DNA of 64,000 bases from an uncultured Lachnospiraceae bacterium (GCA_934343915.1 CAKRIL010000017.1:1-64000), one strand, 5' to 3'; shown: positions 8,082 through 16,889, counted from the first letter of the stretch. The notes: a model not told the origin generated them from the sequence alone. Numbers and translations: made by a program.

Positions 8082-9917
8082 ATGAAGAATATTGTAAAAG
8101 ACAATTTTAATATATTAAAAAAATGCGGAAAGACACTGCTGCTGTATGAGCTTATATACAAGATTATTGCGGTTGCGGTGTTCTATCCGCTTTTTTTACT
8201 TTTATTTAATCTGAGCCTTCGCATTGCCGGGATAAAGTATCTGACTAACGGCTATATTGCAAAGTACTTTTCATGTCCATTTACGATAGTAATGATACTG
8301 GCAATTATATTTGTGATTGCAGTGTATACTTTTTTTGAAAAATGCTGCCTTTCTGTTATGATTGAAGCTTCGATGCAGAATTTCAAGGTTACGGTTGCCG
8401 ATATGTTCAGTGCCGGAATGTATAACTTCCGTGCAAAGTTCAGACGTAAGAATATGTCGTTATTGCTGTATGAGATATTCCTTTTTCCTTTTTCCAATAT
8501 CATTATACTCGGACTTGTGATGACCAACCTTACAATGCCTGAATTTATAACAAGAACATTCGGAAGCAGGAACATGATGTATTTTGTTATTATGGCACTG
8601 TGCCTTGTGCTGTTCATGCTGGCAATCAGAGAAATATTCACACCGAATTATCTCATATACGGAAGCGGGCATGTCGGTGAGGCGTACAAAAGAAGTGCGA
8701 CGCTGCTGCATGGAAGGATTATCAGAACGATTCTTCAGATGCTGTTTTGGAATGTACTGGTAAGTGTATTGGTCGGAATTCTGTTTCTTGTGCTGTCGCT
8801 GATTGTAATTGTGGGAATAAGGATTCTCAACTTCACACATGCGGGAATAGCTCTGTACCTTACGATTATCAAGACCTTTAAGAATACGATAACACTCATA
8901 CTTATACTTATCTCAGCACCGGTATCATATATGGCCATAACAAGCATGTTTTTCAGATACAGAAGAGAACTCGGGCGTATATGGAGACTGTCCGAGAGCA
9001 CGAAAAGAGTGCTTGACAATCCCGTGAAGTTCAGAATGCCGGGAAAAATATGCACGGGTCTGGGAGTAGCGGTATCCGGAGTCATGATATGTGTGTATAT
9101 ATTCATGGGTGTTGCAAAGAATCCGTTCGGCAGGGTCGAGCTGCTTAATGTGCCGGATATAAGCGCGCACAGAGGAAGCTCGCTTGTGGCACCTGAGAAT
9201 ACGATGGCGGCATTCACACAGGCGGTATATGACATGGCTGATTATGTTGAACTTGATGTTCATCTGACAGCCGATGGTGTTGTGGTGGTCATGCATGACT
9301 CAAGCCTCAAGAGAACAACGGGCTTTAACCGGAACATATGGCAGACCTCATATGATAAGATACAGCAGCTCGATGCGGGAAGCTGGTTCTCCGAGGAATA
9401 TGCGGGAGAGAAGGTTCCGACTCTCGAGCAGGTTATAGATGAGGTCGGTCAGTCGGTAAAGCTTAATATAGAGATTAAATATAATAAAAGAGAGCAGGGG
9501 CTTGCCAAGGCGGTAGTGGATATTATTAAGCGCAAGGGGATAGAGGACAGATGTATTGTCACCTCCTCCGATTATTCTGTGCTTACCGAGGTAAAGAAGC
9601 TGGACAGTGGGATAAGCACCGGTTATGTGCTGTCGGCTGCCTATGGTGCTTTCTACTCAATAAGCTATGTCGATGTAATAAGCATCAATTATACATTTGT
9701 GAACAAGGCACTTGTAGATGCGATACATAAGAGTGGAAAAGAGATATATGTGTGGACGGTGAATTCTCCGTCAATCGTGAAGTCTCTTGCGAACATGGGT
9801 GTTGACAATATAATAACCGACGACCCGGTAATGGCAAGGGAGGCGGTATACTCGCGATATACCGTGAGAGAGCTTATGAATATACTTGACTATGTGTTTA
9901 ATATCAGCAGCTATTAA
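8082..9917 (+). CDS. Membrane-anchored glycerophosphodiester phosphodiesterase
   Basis: A 611-residue protein in two halves. Residues 1-345 hold about seven membrane segments matching the glycerophosphodiesterase membrane domain (PF10110). Residues 358-595 are a GDPD TIM barrel: SAHRGSSLVAPENT (His363, Arg364), VELDVHLTADG (Glu, Asp) and MHDSSLKRTT (second His) are the catalytic and metal residues. The C-terminal VWTVNSPS and IITDDP motifs fit too. It should hydrolyse glycerophosphodiesters, possibly from lipids or teichoic acids, at the outer membrane face. A terminator lies directly after the stop. No strong promoter is seen in front, consistent with cotranscription with the CmpB-like gene. 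Confidence 0.92.
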   Translation: MKNIVKDNFNILKKCGKTLLLYELIYKIIAVAVFYPLFLLLFNLSLRIAGIKYLTNGYIAKYFSCPFTIVMILAIIFVIAVYTFFEKCCLSVMIEASMQNFKVTVADMFSAGMYNFRAKFRRKNMSLLLYEIFLFPFSNIIILGLVMTNLTMPEFITRTFGSRNMMYFVIMALCLVLFMLAIREIFTPNYLIYGSGHVGEAYKRSATLLHGRIIRTILQMLFWNVLVSVLVGILFLVLSLIVIVGIRILNFTHAGIALYLTIIKTFKNTITLILILISAPVSYMAITSMFFRYRRELGRIWRLSESTKRVLDNPVKFRMPGKICTGLGVAVSGVMICVYIFMGVAKNPFGRVELLNVPDISAHRGSSLVAPENTMAAFTQAVYDMADYVELDVHLTADGVVVVMHDSSLKRTTGFNRNIWQTSYDKIQQLDAGSWFSEEYAGEKVPTLEQVIDEVGQSVKLNIEIKYNKREQGLAKAVVDIIKRKGIEDRCIVTSSDYSVLTEVKKLDSGISTGYVLSAAYGAFYSISYVDVISINYTFVNKALVDAIHKSGKEIYVWTVNSPSIVKSLANMGVDNIITDDPVMAREAVYSRYTVRELMNILDYVFNISSY

Positions 9918-9924
9918 CTGTGTA

Positions 9925-9956
9925 AAAAAGGATGTCCTGTATGGGACATCCTTTTT
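9925..9956. terminator. Bidirectional terminator
   Basis: AAAAAGGATGTCC and GGACATCCTTTTT form a perfect stem around a six-base loop, between the convergent diesterase and carbamate kinase genes. Confidence 0.92.
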
Positions 9957-9973
9957 GGGTTGCGGTTATTTGA

Positions 9974-10906
9974 TTATTTTGTGATTGTCGTTCCACACTT
10001 GCCGAGGAGAGCATCCTTGGCATGCTCAAGATTAGCAATGACAGCCTTGCGTCCTGTTCCGGCTTCCACGAACTCAATCGCTGCGTTGACCTTAGGAAGA
10101 GTGGTGATAGGTCCGAAATCTCCTGTTGAAGCATATGGCTTAAGGTCTGCAACCGTCACATTGTCGAAGGAGTGCCCGTCAGGTGTTCCCGCATTGACTG
10201 TGAGCTTATCGTATACCGTGAGGAATAAAAGTGTGTCAGCCTCCGTAAGCTCTGCGAGACGTGCAGCAACATAATCCTTCTCAATGATGGCACTGGCACC
10301 CTTTAGTCTTGTGCGCTGCTCAAGTACCGGAATTCCGCCGCCGCCGGCTGCAATTACTATCTGATGTGCGTCAAGGAGCGCGTTGACTGCATCAATCTCA
10401 TAGATATCCATTGGCTTAGGGGCTGCAATGATTCTTCTGTATCCTTCCGGTTCCTCGACAACATAATTGCCCTTAGCCTCCTCAGCCTCTGCTTCCTCCT
10501 TGGTCATATATCTTCCGATGACCTTGGTAGGATTGGAGAAGGCAGGGTCGAACGGGTCAACCTTAACCTGTGTAATGATTGTCGATACGGTCTTATATAT
10601 TCCACGATTCAAAAGCTCTGTACGGATTGCATTCTGTAAGTCATAGCCGATATAGCCCTGGCTCATGGCACCGCAGAGTGACATCGGAGCTACCGTGTAG
10701 CGGTGGTCGAGGCGTGCGAACTCAGTCATGGCAGTCTGAATCATTCCGACCTGTGGGCCGTTGCTGTGCGTGATAACTACGTCATACTTCATTTCTATAA
10801 GGTCTGCGATAGCTTTTGCAGCCTTGCCTACATTCTCCTTCTGCTCCGGGAAAGTCTCACCGAAAGCATTGCGCCCGAGGGCAACTACAATCTTTTTATT
10901 AGACAT
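9974..10906 (-). CDS. arcC: Carbamate kinase
   Basis: A 310-residue amino-acid-kinase fold protein, the normal length for carbamate kinase, which makes ATP and carbamate from carbamoyl phosphate and ADP. Visible family features are KIVVALGRNAFG at the start, VVITHSNGPQVG, IIAAGGGGIPV and the ending GKCGTTI. The start codon at 10906 (MSNKK) has GGAGG at ideal spacing; an in-frame TTG at 10918 lies in the ribosome site itself. Neither arginine deiminase nor ornithine carbamoyltransferase is next to it, so its carbamoyl phosphate source (arginine, agmatine, allantoin or other) cannot be told from context. Confidence 0.95.
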   Translation of the reverse strand: MSNKKIVVALGRNAFGETFPEQKENVGKAAKAIADLIEMKYDVVITHSNGPQVGMIQTAMTEFARLDHRYTVAPMSLCGAMSQGYIGYDLQNAIRTELLNRGIYKTVSTIITQVKVDPFDPAFSNPTKVIGRYMTKEEAEAEEAKGNYVVEEPEGYRRIIAAPKPMDIYEIDAVNALLDAHQIVIAAGGGGIPVLEQRTRLKGASAIIEKDYVAARLAELTEADTLLFLTVYDKLTVNAGTPDGHSFDNVTVADLKPYASTGDFGPITTLPKVNAAIEFVEAGTGRKAVIANLEHAKDALLGKCGTTITK

Positions 10907-10945
10907 AAGAACCTCCAAGTGTGTAATTGTATATTATTGCTGTTG

Positions 10946-10974
10946 ATTATACTATATTTTCTGCAAAATGAAAA
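10946..10974 (-). promoter_or_regulatory. Possible promoter of carbamate kinase
   Basis: On the minus strand TTTTCA, a 17-base spacer and TATAAT. The -10 is perfect, the -35 weak. Confidence 0.5.
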
Positions 10975-11018
10975 CCGTTTTTGTAATTAAATGGATTTTT
11001 TAGGGAATATATAGATAT

Positions 11019-11047
11019 GCGAATATGAACTTGAATTTCATATTTGC
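11019..11047. promoter_or_regulatory. Operator-like dyad at the G3E operon promoter
   Basis: Arms GCGAATATGAA (11019-11029) and TTCATATTTGC (11037-11047) match at 10 of 11 positions around a seven-base centre. The right arm covers most of the -35 box at 11044-11049, so a bound repressor would block transcription. Given the metal-rich GTPase downstream, a metal sensor is a reasonable guess, but the sequence is not a clear Zur or Fur consensus. Confidence 0.5.
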
Positions 11048-11072
11048 ATTTATTAAGGACAAGTGCTATAAT
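11044..11072 (+). promoter_or_regulatory. Sigma-A promoter of the G3E GTPase operon
   Basis: TTGCAT, a 17-base spacer and TATAAT (11067-11072). A leader of about 70 bases with a small hairpin (GAATCA / TGATTC) follows. Confidence 0.8.
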
Positions 11073-11147
11073 ATGTAGCGGTTCGGAATCATGCAGTTTT
11101 AAGAGGTGATTCTGAGTAGTTATATCAATTTTTGGAGGTAAATTAAC

Positions 11148-12320
11148 ATGTCAAAAGTAACTATTATTTCAGGCTTTTTGGGCGCAGGTAAGACAACCTT
11201 CATCAAGAAGCTCTTAGAGCAGGTATATGCAGGACAGAAGGTAGTTTTGATAGAGAATGAGTTCGGTGAAATCGGAATCGACGGCGGTTTCCTTAAGGAT
11301 GCGGGAATTCAGATTACAGAGATGAACTCAGGCTGTATCTGCTGTTCACTTGTAGGAGACTTCGGAAAGGCACTCATCAAGGTGTCCAAGGAGTATGCAC
11401 CTGACAGAATAATCATTGAGCCGTCAGGAGTAGGCAAGCTTTCGGATGTCGTAGCTGCCGTGGAGAAGGTTAAGGATGAGGCAGGTCTTGAGCTTGACTG
11501 CTTCCTTACAGTAGCAGATGCTACCAAGGCTAAGATGTATATGAAGAACTTCGGTGAGTTTTACAATGATCAGATAGAGCACGCAAGCACAATCGTTCTT
11601 TCGCGTACACAGAATATGGATGCCGCTAAGCTGGAGGCAAGTGTGGCACTTATTCGTGAGAAGAATGCAGAGGCTGCAATAATCACAACACCTTGGGATG
11701 AGCTTAACGGAGAGCAGATATTATCAGCTCTTGAGAAGAAGTCCCTTATGGATGAGCTCTTAAAGGAGGCTCTTGAGCACTCAGCAGAGCATCATCATGA
11801 CGACGATGATGATGACGATGAGGACGAGCATGAGCACCATCATCACCATCACGACCATGACGGTGAGTGTGGATGCGGACATCATCATCACGACCATGAC
11901 GGCGAGTGCGGATGCGGACACCATCATGACGATGACGACGATGATGACGATGAGGATGAGCATGAGCATCATCACCATCATGAGGATGGCGAGGAGTGCA
12001 GCTGCGGATGCGGACATCATCACCATCACCACCATCATGCAGATGATGTATTCACAAGCTGGGGCAAGGAGACACCTCATGTATATACCAAGGAGGAGAT
12101 TGAGGACATTCTTGTTAAGCTCACAGAGAAGTCTGAGTTCGGTATAATCCTTCGCGCCAAGGGTATGGTAAGCGGAGCCGACGGCAGGTGGATATACTTC
12201 GATGCGGTACCTGAGGAGTATGAGATTCGTGATGGCGGCGCAGATTACACGGGAAGAATCTGTGTAATCGGACAAAACCTTAATGAAGAGAAGCTTCTTA
12301 AGCTTTTCAAGCTTGCATAG
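11148..12320 (+). CDS. CobW/G3E-family GTPase with His/Asp/Cys-rich insert
   Basis: A 390-residue G3E P-loop GTPase, a family of metal chaperones and insertases. P-loop GFLGAGKT is at 9-16, ENEFGEIGIDG follows, and the conserved metal site CICC is at 63-66. The usual NKxD position reads SRTQ, so nucleotide specificity may be altered. Residues 211-297 are an extraordinary run of His, Asp, Glu and Cys, including two 13-residue units with ECGCG, and probably store or buffer Zn, Ni or Co ions. The C-terminal CobW domain follows (residues 315-388, FGIILRAKGMV). TGGAGG precedes the ATG. It is the first gene of an operon with a second G3E-like gene and a DUF885 lipoprotein. Confidence 0.93.
   Translation: MSKVTIISGFLGAGKTTFIKKLLEQVYAGQKVVLIENEFGEIGIDGGFLKDAGIQITEMNSGCICCSLVGDFGKALIKVSKEYAPDRIIIEPSGVGKLSDVVAAVEKVKDEAGLELDCFLTVADATKAKMYMKNFGEFYNDQIEHASTIVLSRTQNMDAAKLEASVALIREKNAEAAIITTPWDELNGEQILSALEKKSLMDELLKEALEHSAEHHHDDDDDDDEDEHEHHHHHHDHDGECGCGHHHHDHDGECGCGHHHDDDDDDDDEDEHEHHHHHEDGEECSCGCGHHHHHHHHADDVFTSWGKETPHVYTKEEIEDILVKLTEKSEFGIILRAKGMVSGADGRWIYFDAVPEEYEIRDGGADYTGRICVIGQNLNEEKLLKLFKLA
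11841..11918 (+). repeat. Two in-frame 39-bp tandem repeats inside the G3E GTPase
   Basis: Units at 11841-11879 and 11880-11918 differ at only a few positions and encode HHHHDHDGECGCG-type blocks. They are flanked by a second duplicated stretch of GAY/CAY codons near 11790-11840 and 11919-11980, so the region probably grew by slippage or unequal exchange. Confidence 0.9.
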
Positions 12321-12334
12321 AAAGGAACACGGTA

Positions 12335-13294
12335 ATGGAAGTACCTGTTTATTTGGTAAATGGTTTTTTGGAGAGTGGTAAGACGCTTTTCATCGATGAT
12401 GCCCTTAAGAGCGAGGACTTCGCAGACGGCGATAAGACACTTCTTATCGCCTGCGAGGAGGGCATGGAGGAGTATGATGAGAAGCAGCTTGCTCCGCTCA
12501 ATGTTGCAATAGAATATATTGAGAATGAGGAAGACCTTAATAAGGACAACCTAAAAAAGCTGTGTGATAAGCATAAGCCGATGCGTATATTCATAGAGTT
12601 TAACGGAATGTGGAATATGAAGAACTTCCTTGAGAACAATATTCCTTCATTCTTTGTTATGGCGCAGGTTATCACGCTTGTCGATGCATCAACCTTTGAC
12701 ATGCATATGGCTAACAACGATATGAAGTCAATAATGATGGAGAAGTTCAAGCTGTCAGACATGGTTATCTTCAACCGCTGTGTCAAGGACACCAACCGTG
12801 CGGGTTACAGAAGAAGCGTCAAGGTTGTCAACGGCAGAACACAGGTGTACTTTGAGTCGTCAGACGGAAGCTCGAATGAGGTTGAGGAGATTCTTCCTTT
12901 TGACCTTTCGAAGGATGTTGTCGAGGTTGCTGATGAGGATTTCGGTATCTGGTATGTGGATGCCATGGACAATCCGGAGAAGTACAAGGGCAAGACGATG
13001 AAGATGAAGGCAGTGGTTTATAGACCGAAGTCACTGTTCCGCGACAATTTCGTTCCGGGAAGATTTGCGATGACGTGCTGTGCCGATGATATCAGATTCA
13101 TCGGATATAAGTGCAAATGTGACAAGACTGCCGAAAAGCAGCTTGAAGCGTTCAAGGACAGAGATTTTATAATGCTCACCGCCAAGGTGAACGTAGAGTA
13201 TCAGAGGGAGTACAAAGGAAACGGAGTTGTGCTGTACGCAACTGATATCCAGCCGGCAGAGAAGCCTGCTGACGATATAGTATACTTCAATTAA
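12335..13294 (+). CDS. Divergent G3E-like GTPase with C-terminal YcgQ-like domain
   Basis: A 319-residue protein whose N-terminal half is a G3E-like P-loop domain (GFLESGKT at 10-17) but with atypical features: ACEEGMEEYD replaces the usual ENEFGE, there is no CxCC, and FNRC replaces NKxD. The C-terminal third, with FVPGRFAMTCCADDIRFIGYKC (Cys248, Cys249), resembles the TIGR03943/YcgQ family, which is usually a membrane partner of a YcgR-type permease; here no membrane segment is present. It starts 14 bases after the first G3E GTPase behind an AAGGAA ribosome site. A role in metal delivery is inferred from these families and from the neighbour. Confidence 0.8.
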   Translation: MEVPVYLVNGFLESGKTLFIDDALKSEDFADGDKTLLIACEEGMEEYDEKQLAPLNVAIEYIENEEDLNKDNLKKLCDKHKPMRIFIEFNGMWNMKNFLENNIPSFFVMAQVITLVDASTFDMHMANNDMKSIMMEKFKLSDMVIFNRCVKDTNRAGYRRSVKVVNGRTQVYFESSDGSSNEVEEILPFDLSKDVVEVADEDFGIWYVDAMDNPEKYKGKTMKMKAVVYRPKSLFRDNFVPGRFAMTCCADDIRFIGYKCKCDKTAEKQLEAFKDRDFIMLTAKVNVEYQREYKGNGVVLYATDIQPAEKPADDIVYFN

Positions 13295-13310
13295 TAGGGA
13301 GGATTAACCA

Positions 13311-15092
13311 ATGGTAAAGAGAACGGTTCCGGCCAATATTTTAAGGCGTGCCATTGCAGTTGTACTGGCAGGTGCCATGACAATGTCGCTGATTGGCTGC
13401 AATGCAGAATCTAAGGAAAAGAAGGCACAGAGAGAATTTGACGAGTACTGCGATGAGCTCTTCGTCGATGAAATGGGTGACAATGTGCTGAGCGTGCATT
13501 ACAAGCTTGCAGACCCGGAGAAGTACGGAATTACCGTCAACGACTATACACTCGGTAATTTCACGATTGAGGATATAGAGGAGGGGGAGAAGGCTAATAA
13601 GGAGACTCTTGATAAACTTAAGAGTTTTGATGCGGAGCCTCTTACCGACAGACAGCAGCTCTCTCTTAAGACTCTCATTGCATACTATGAGCAGCAGAGC
13701 GAATACGACGGCTTGTATATGCTTGAGAATATGTTCGGCACGAATTCAGGTCTTGTAGCTAATCTTTCAATCAACTTTATCGAATATGTATTTGATGATG
13801 AGCAGGATGTAAAGGAATACCTTGACCTTTTAAAGGACACAAGAAGATATGTAGGACAGGTGCTCGACTTCACAAAGGAACAGGCTGAGAAGGGATACTT
13901 CATGGCTTCGTTCTGTGCTCAGAGCAATATTGATAACTGTTACAAATATCTTGAGAACGACACCAATCCTCTTATAGCTTCATTCGAGGAGAAGGTTGAT
14001 GCGCTTGACATTGATGCGTCAAAGAAGGAAGAGTACATTGCGACAAACAAGGAGTATGTTGCGGAGTACTTTGACACCGCATATCAGGATATTATAGATG
14101 TGCTTAGCGAACTCATGGAAGGTGAGACTAACGATAAGGGTCTTTACTACATGGACGGCGGCAAGGATTTCTACACGGCAGTTGTACATGATAAGACCTC
14201 AACTCAGATGACACCTGAGAATATAATTAAGCTTTTGGATTCAGAGCTTGAATCTCTTTTTACCGAATATGCTACACTGTATTATTCAGATACATCACTG
14301 CTTGAGCAGGAGTTAAACCTTGACCCGGGAATGTCGGATACCAAGGAGATACTTCAGTATCTTGCAGATAACTGCACAAGTGAATTCCCTGAGCCTGCAA
14401 CGAAGGACTTCGTAGTAGAGTATCAGAGCAAGGCTACCGAGATTGACGGAACTGTTGCATACTACCTTACGGCACGTCTTGATCAGCTTGATTACAATTC
14501 AATCAAGGTCAATGGCTCCGCTGTTGAGGGGAATGACATAGGACTTTACACCACCCTTGCACATGAGGGATTTCCGGGACACCTCTATCAGTTCACCAAC
14601 GTATATAACAACGAGGATATTCCTGAAGTGTTAAAGCTTCTTGATTTCATCGGATTTACGGAGGGCTATGCAGAATATGCTTCCGACAGGTCTTATTACA
14701 TGCTCGGATGCAGTGATGAGCTTTCACAGATGTGTATACTTGATGGCATGCTGGGATATATTTTACAGTCGAGAGTTGACCTCGGTGTCAACTACGAAGG
14801 CTGGGAACTTGATGATGTAATTGATTATCTTTCAACCTATATCAATGATGACGGAAGCACATCACAGGCAATATATGAGTCTGTAATTTCTGACCCGGGA
14901 CTGCTTCTTCCTTATACAATAGGTCATATTAAGATGATTAAGCTTCGTGAGAAGGCAGAGAGAAAGCTTGGAGACAGCTTCGATGCCAAGGAGTTCCATC
15001 AGCTTATATTAGACACCGGTATCGTGTCGTTCGAGATTATGCAGGATGAGCTTGATGCCTATATCACATCAAAGAAAGACAGCAGTAAATAA
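13311..15092 (+). CDS. DUF885 lipoprotein, putative zinc peptidase
   Basis: A 593-residue exported protein. The N-terminus has basic residues, a hydrophobic stretch and the lipobox SLIGC, so it should be processed to a lipoprotein outside the membrane. The DUF885 domain follows, with the metal motif HEGFPGH (His418, Glu419, His424) and a downstream EGYAEYAS (Glu451) as likely third ligand, as in gluzincin-type peptidases. The substrate is unknown. It starts 16 bases after the YcgQ-like G3E gene behind GGGAGG, so a metal-handling operon serving a secreted metalloenzyme is plausible. A terminator ends the operon. Confidence 0.88.
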   Translation: MVKRTVPANILRRAIAVVLAGAMTMSLIGCNAESKEKKAQREFDEYCDELFVDEMGDNVLSVHYKLADPEKYGITVNDYTLGNFTIEDIEEGEKANKETLDKLKSFDAEPLTDRQQLSLKTLIAYYEQQSEYDGLYMLENMFGTNSGLVANLSINFIEYVFDDEQDVKEYLDLLKDTRRYVGQVLDFTKEQAEKGYFMASFCAQSNIDNCYKYLENDTNPLIASFEEKVDALDIDASKKEEYIATNKEYVAEYFDTAYQDIIDVLSELMEGETNDKGLYYMDGGKDFYTAVVHDKTSTQMTPENIIKLLDSELESLFTEYATLYYSDTSLLEQELNLDPGMSDTKEILQYLADNCTSEFPEPATKDFVVEYQSKATEIDGTVAYYLTARLDQLDYNSIKVNGSAVEGNDIGLYTTLAHEGFPGHLYQFTNVYNNEDIPEVLKLLDFIGFTEGYAEYASDRSYYMLGCSDELSQMCILDGMLGYILQSRVDLGVNYEGWELDDVIDYLSTYINDDGSTSQAIYESVISDPGLLLPYTIGHIKMIKLREKAERKLGDSFDAKEFHQLILDTGIVSFEIMQDELDAYITSKKDSSK

Positions 15093-15109
15093 TCTATAAT
15101 GTACATAGG

Positions 15110-15157
15110 AACCCCTGCGGCTTAAGAATAATCTTAGGTCACAGGGGTTTTTCAGCG
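15110..15157. terminator. Bidirectional terminator
   Basis: AACCCCTG (15110-15117) and CAGGGGTT (15142-15149) with an inner CTTAAGA/TCTTAG stem, followed by TTTTC. It separates convergent genes. Confidence 0.8.
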
Positions 15158-16128
15158 ATAAAATGCTTGACGTTAAGCAGTCCGGCACCCTGTCTGTTGG
15201 CTGCAAGCCCTACATCTGAGGCACTGAGTTTGATGGCTCTTTTTACCGAATCATTGTCAGCGCAAGGATATTTTTCAAGGTAGAGGGCTATTGCACCCGA
15301 TACAACGGGAGTTGACATTGATGTGCCGCTCTTTACCGTGTAGCCGTTGTAGCGGTTATGGCAGCTTATTATATTATGTCCGGGAGCGAGCAGGTCGGGC
15401 TTGCTTATATTGCATTTGGTCGGACCTTCACCTGAATGGGAGTGAAAGGTGTTGCCGTCTGTGCGCAGTAACAGTGCGTCGCTGCCGACGGTTATAACCC
15501 TTTCGCAGGTTCCGGGAAAGGTTATGGTTCCGGGACCGGGACCTGAGTTGCCCGCCGATACCACAAGGATAAGCCCCTGCTCCCACAAGGCATTGATTGC
15601 CCCGGCAACCTCATCCTTTTCCTCGTTGCAGTCTGCCGTGTCTGAGCCGATTGATATATTGATGATTCTGATACCGTATCGGATATGGTTGCGCATTACC
15701 CAGTCACAGGCGGCTAAAAGGGAATCCTTATCGCCATTGCCCTTTTTGTCGAGAATCTTTAGGGATATTATCCTGCAGTCCGGAGCCATGCCCTTTATTA
15801 TACCCTGACTGGAATATCCGTTTCCGGCAATTATTCCGGCTACATGTGTTCCGTGAGAGTTATCGTCATAGGCGGAGATTTTTCCGTTAATGAAATCCTT
15901 AAAATATGTGATATTATTGGTAAGATCCATATGAGGATAGATTCCCGTGTCCATTATTGCCGCACAGCAGCCGCGTCCGGTGTAGGGAATGGTGTTGAGC
16001 TTGTAGATGTCATTGACACAGTAGGTTTTATTTTTTATATGCATATTAATGAAGGAACGCGCAAGGCGGGTCATGTGTGATGTTAATTTCATTATATGCG
16101 GCACAATGGCTGAATGATACCTTGGCAC
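15139..16128 (-). CDS. AprX-like subtilisin-family serine protease
   Basis: A 329-residue S8 peptidase with the complete triad: Asp60 (AIMDTGIYPHMD), His92 (HGTHVAGIIAG) and Ser270 (SGTSMSTPVVSGA), plus oxyanion Asn194 (SAGNSGPG). There is no signal peptide and only a short N-terminal extension, so it looks like the intracellular AprX group, not a secreted subtilisin with a large propeptide. The start is uncertain: the GTG at 16128 has no clear ribosome site, and the ATG at 16092 (MKLTSHM) is also possible. It is divergent from the DUF1653 gene and shares a terminator with the DUF885 gene. Confidence 0.9.
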   Translation of the reverse strand: MPRYHSAIVPHIMKLTSHMTRLARSFINMHIKNKTYCVNDIYKLNTIPYTGRGCCAAIMDTGIYPHMDLTNNITYFKDFINGKISAYDDNSHGTHVAGIIAGNGYSSQGIIKGMAPDCRIISLKILDKKGNGDKDSLLAACDWVMRNHIRYGIRIINISIGSDTADCNEEKDEVAGAINALWEQGLILVVSAGNSGPGPGTITFPGTCERVITVGSDALLLRTDGNTFHSHSGEGPTKCNISKPDLLAPGHNIISCHNRYNGYTVKSGTSMSTPVVSGAIALYLEKYPCADNDSVKRAIKLSASDVGLAANRQGAGLLNVKHFIAEKPL

Positions 16129-16236
16129 CTTAAAAGCGGTAAAATAATGATGGGATGATTGACACCTAAACTGACATTACATATAATTGTCATTGAAAAA
16201 CCGATGCATAATGCGTCATCAGAATGGAGATTGATT

Positions 16237-16833
16237 ATGAGAGAAGTTAAGACAGGTGAAATTTACAGGCATTTTAAAGGCTGTCTCTATCAGATAGTTG
16301 CAGTTGCCAGACATTCTGAAACTAATGAAAAATATGTGGTTTATCAGGCATTGTACGGGGATATGCAGGTGTGGGTACGCCCGTATGAGATGTTTGTAAG
16401 CGAGGTCGACAGGGAGAAGTATCCTGATGCGGCACAAAAATACAGATTCGAGCTTTTAAATACCGCGGCGGGAGCATTGAGCCGTGAGACTAAGCCGCAG
16501 ACTATGGAGGCTGAAAAGGCAGTGAATGAGCAGCCGGAGCAGGAATTACCAAGGTTCGAGGAACCAAAACCGCCCGAGGACAAGCAAAAGCCGGCGGAGG
16601 AGGAGTTCGAGGGGCAGGTCGATGAGAGACTGCTTGAGTTTCTTGATGCACCGACCTGTCAGGATAAGATTAACTACCTGAATCTTATAAGGGCCGGAAT
16701 TGATGATGCACTTATCAACAACATTGCGGCGGCTATGGATATCACCGTGGATGATGGACCTATTGATGCAAGATTCTTATCTTTAAAGAGCTGTCTTATG
16801 ACTAAGGCAAGATACGAGTGCGTAAGGCGATAG
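16237..16833 (+). CDS. DUF1653-domain protein
   Basis: A 198-residue protein. Residues 1-65 match DUF1653 (EVKTGEIYRHFKG, VYQALYGDMQVWVRPYEMF), a small beta-barrel-like domain of unknown function. Residues 75-135 are charged and Pro/Glu-rich and probably disordered, and 140-198 form a helical tail unique to this architecture. The ATG at 16237 follows a GGAG site; a longer frame begins at 16159 but lacks such a site. A hairpin at about 16849-16887 lies between it and the next promoter. Confidence 0.8.
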   Translation: MREVKTGEIYRHFKGCLYQIVAVARHSETNEKYVVYQALYGDMQVWVRPYEMFVSEVDREKYPDAAQKYRFELLNTAAGALSRETKPQTMEAEKAVNEQPEQELPRFEEPKPPEDKQKPAEEEFEGQVDERLLEFLDAPTCQDKINYLNLIRAGIDDALINNIAAAMDITVDDGPIDARFLSLKSCLMTKARYECVRR

Positions 16834-16889
16834 ATGTGAATATGATTGAAGTTAATTAATACATGAATTAAAATGCATTAATTCAACAC

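Noticed and set aside
11790..11982. CRISPR-like or satellite array
   Set aside because: The repeats are in frame, abut without spacers and encode a metal-binding tail.
11773..12275. Frames of Met/Thr/Ile and Val/Met repeats on both strands over the His-rich insert
   Set aside because: They are shadows of CAY/GAY repeat codons of the G3E GTPase.
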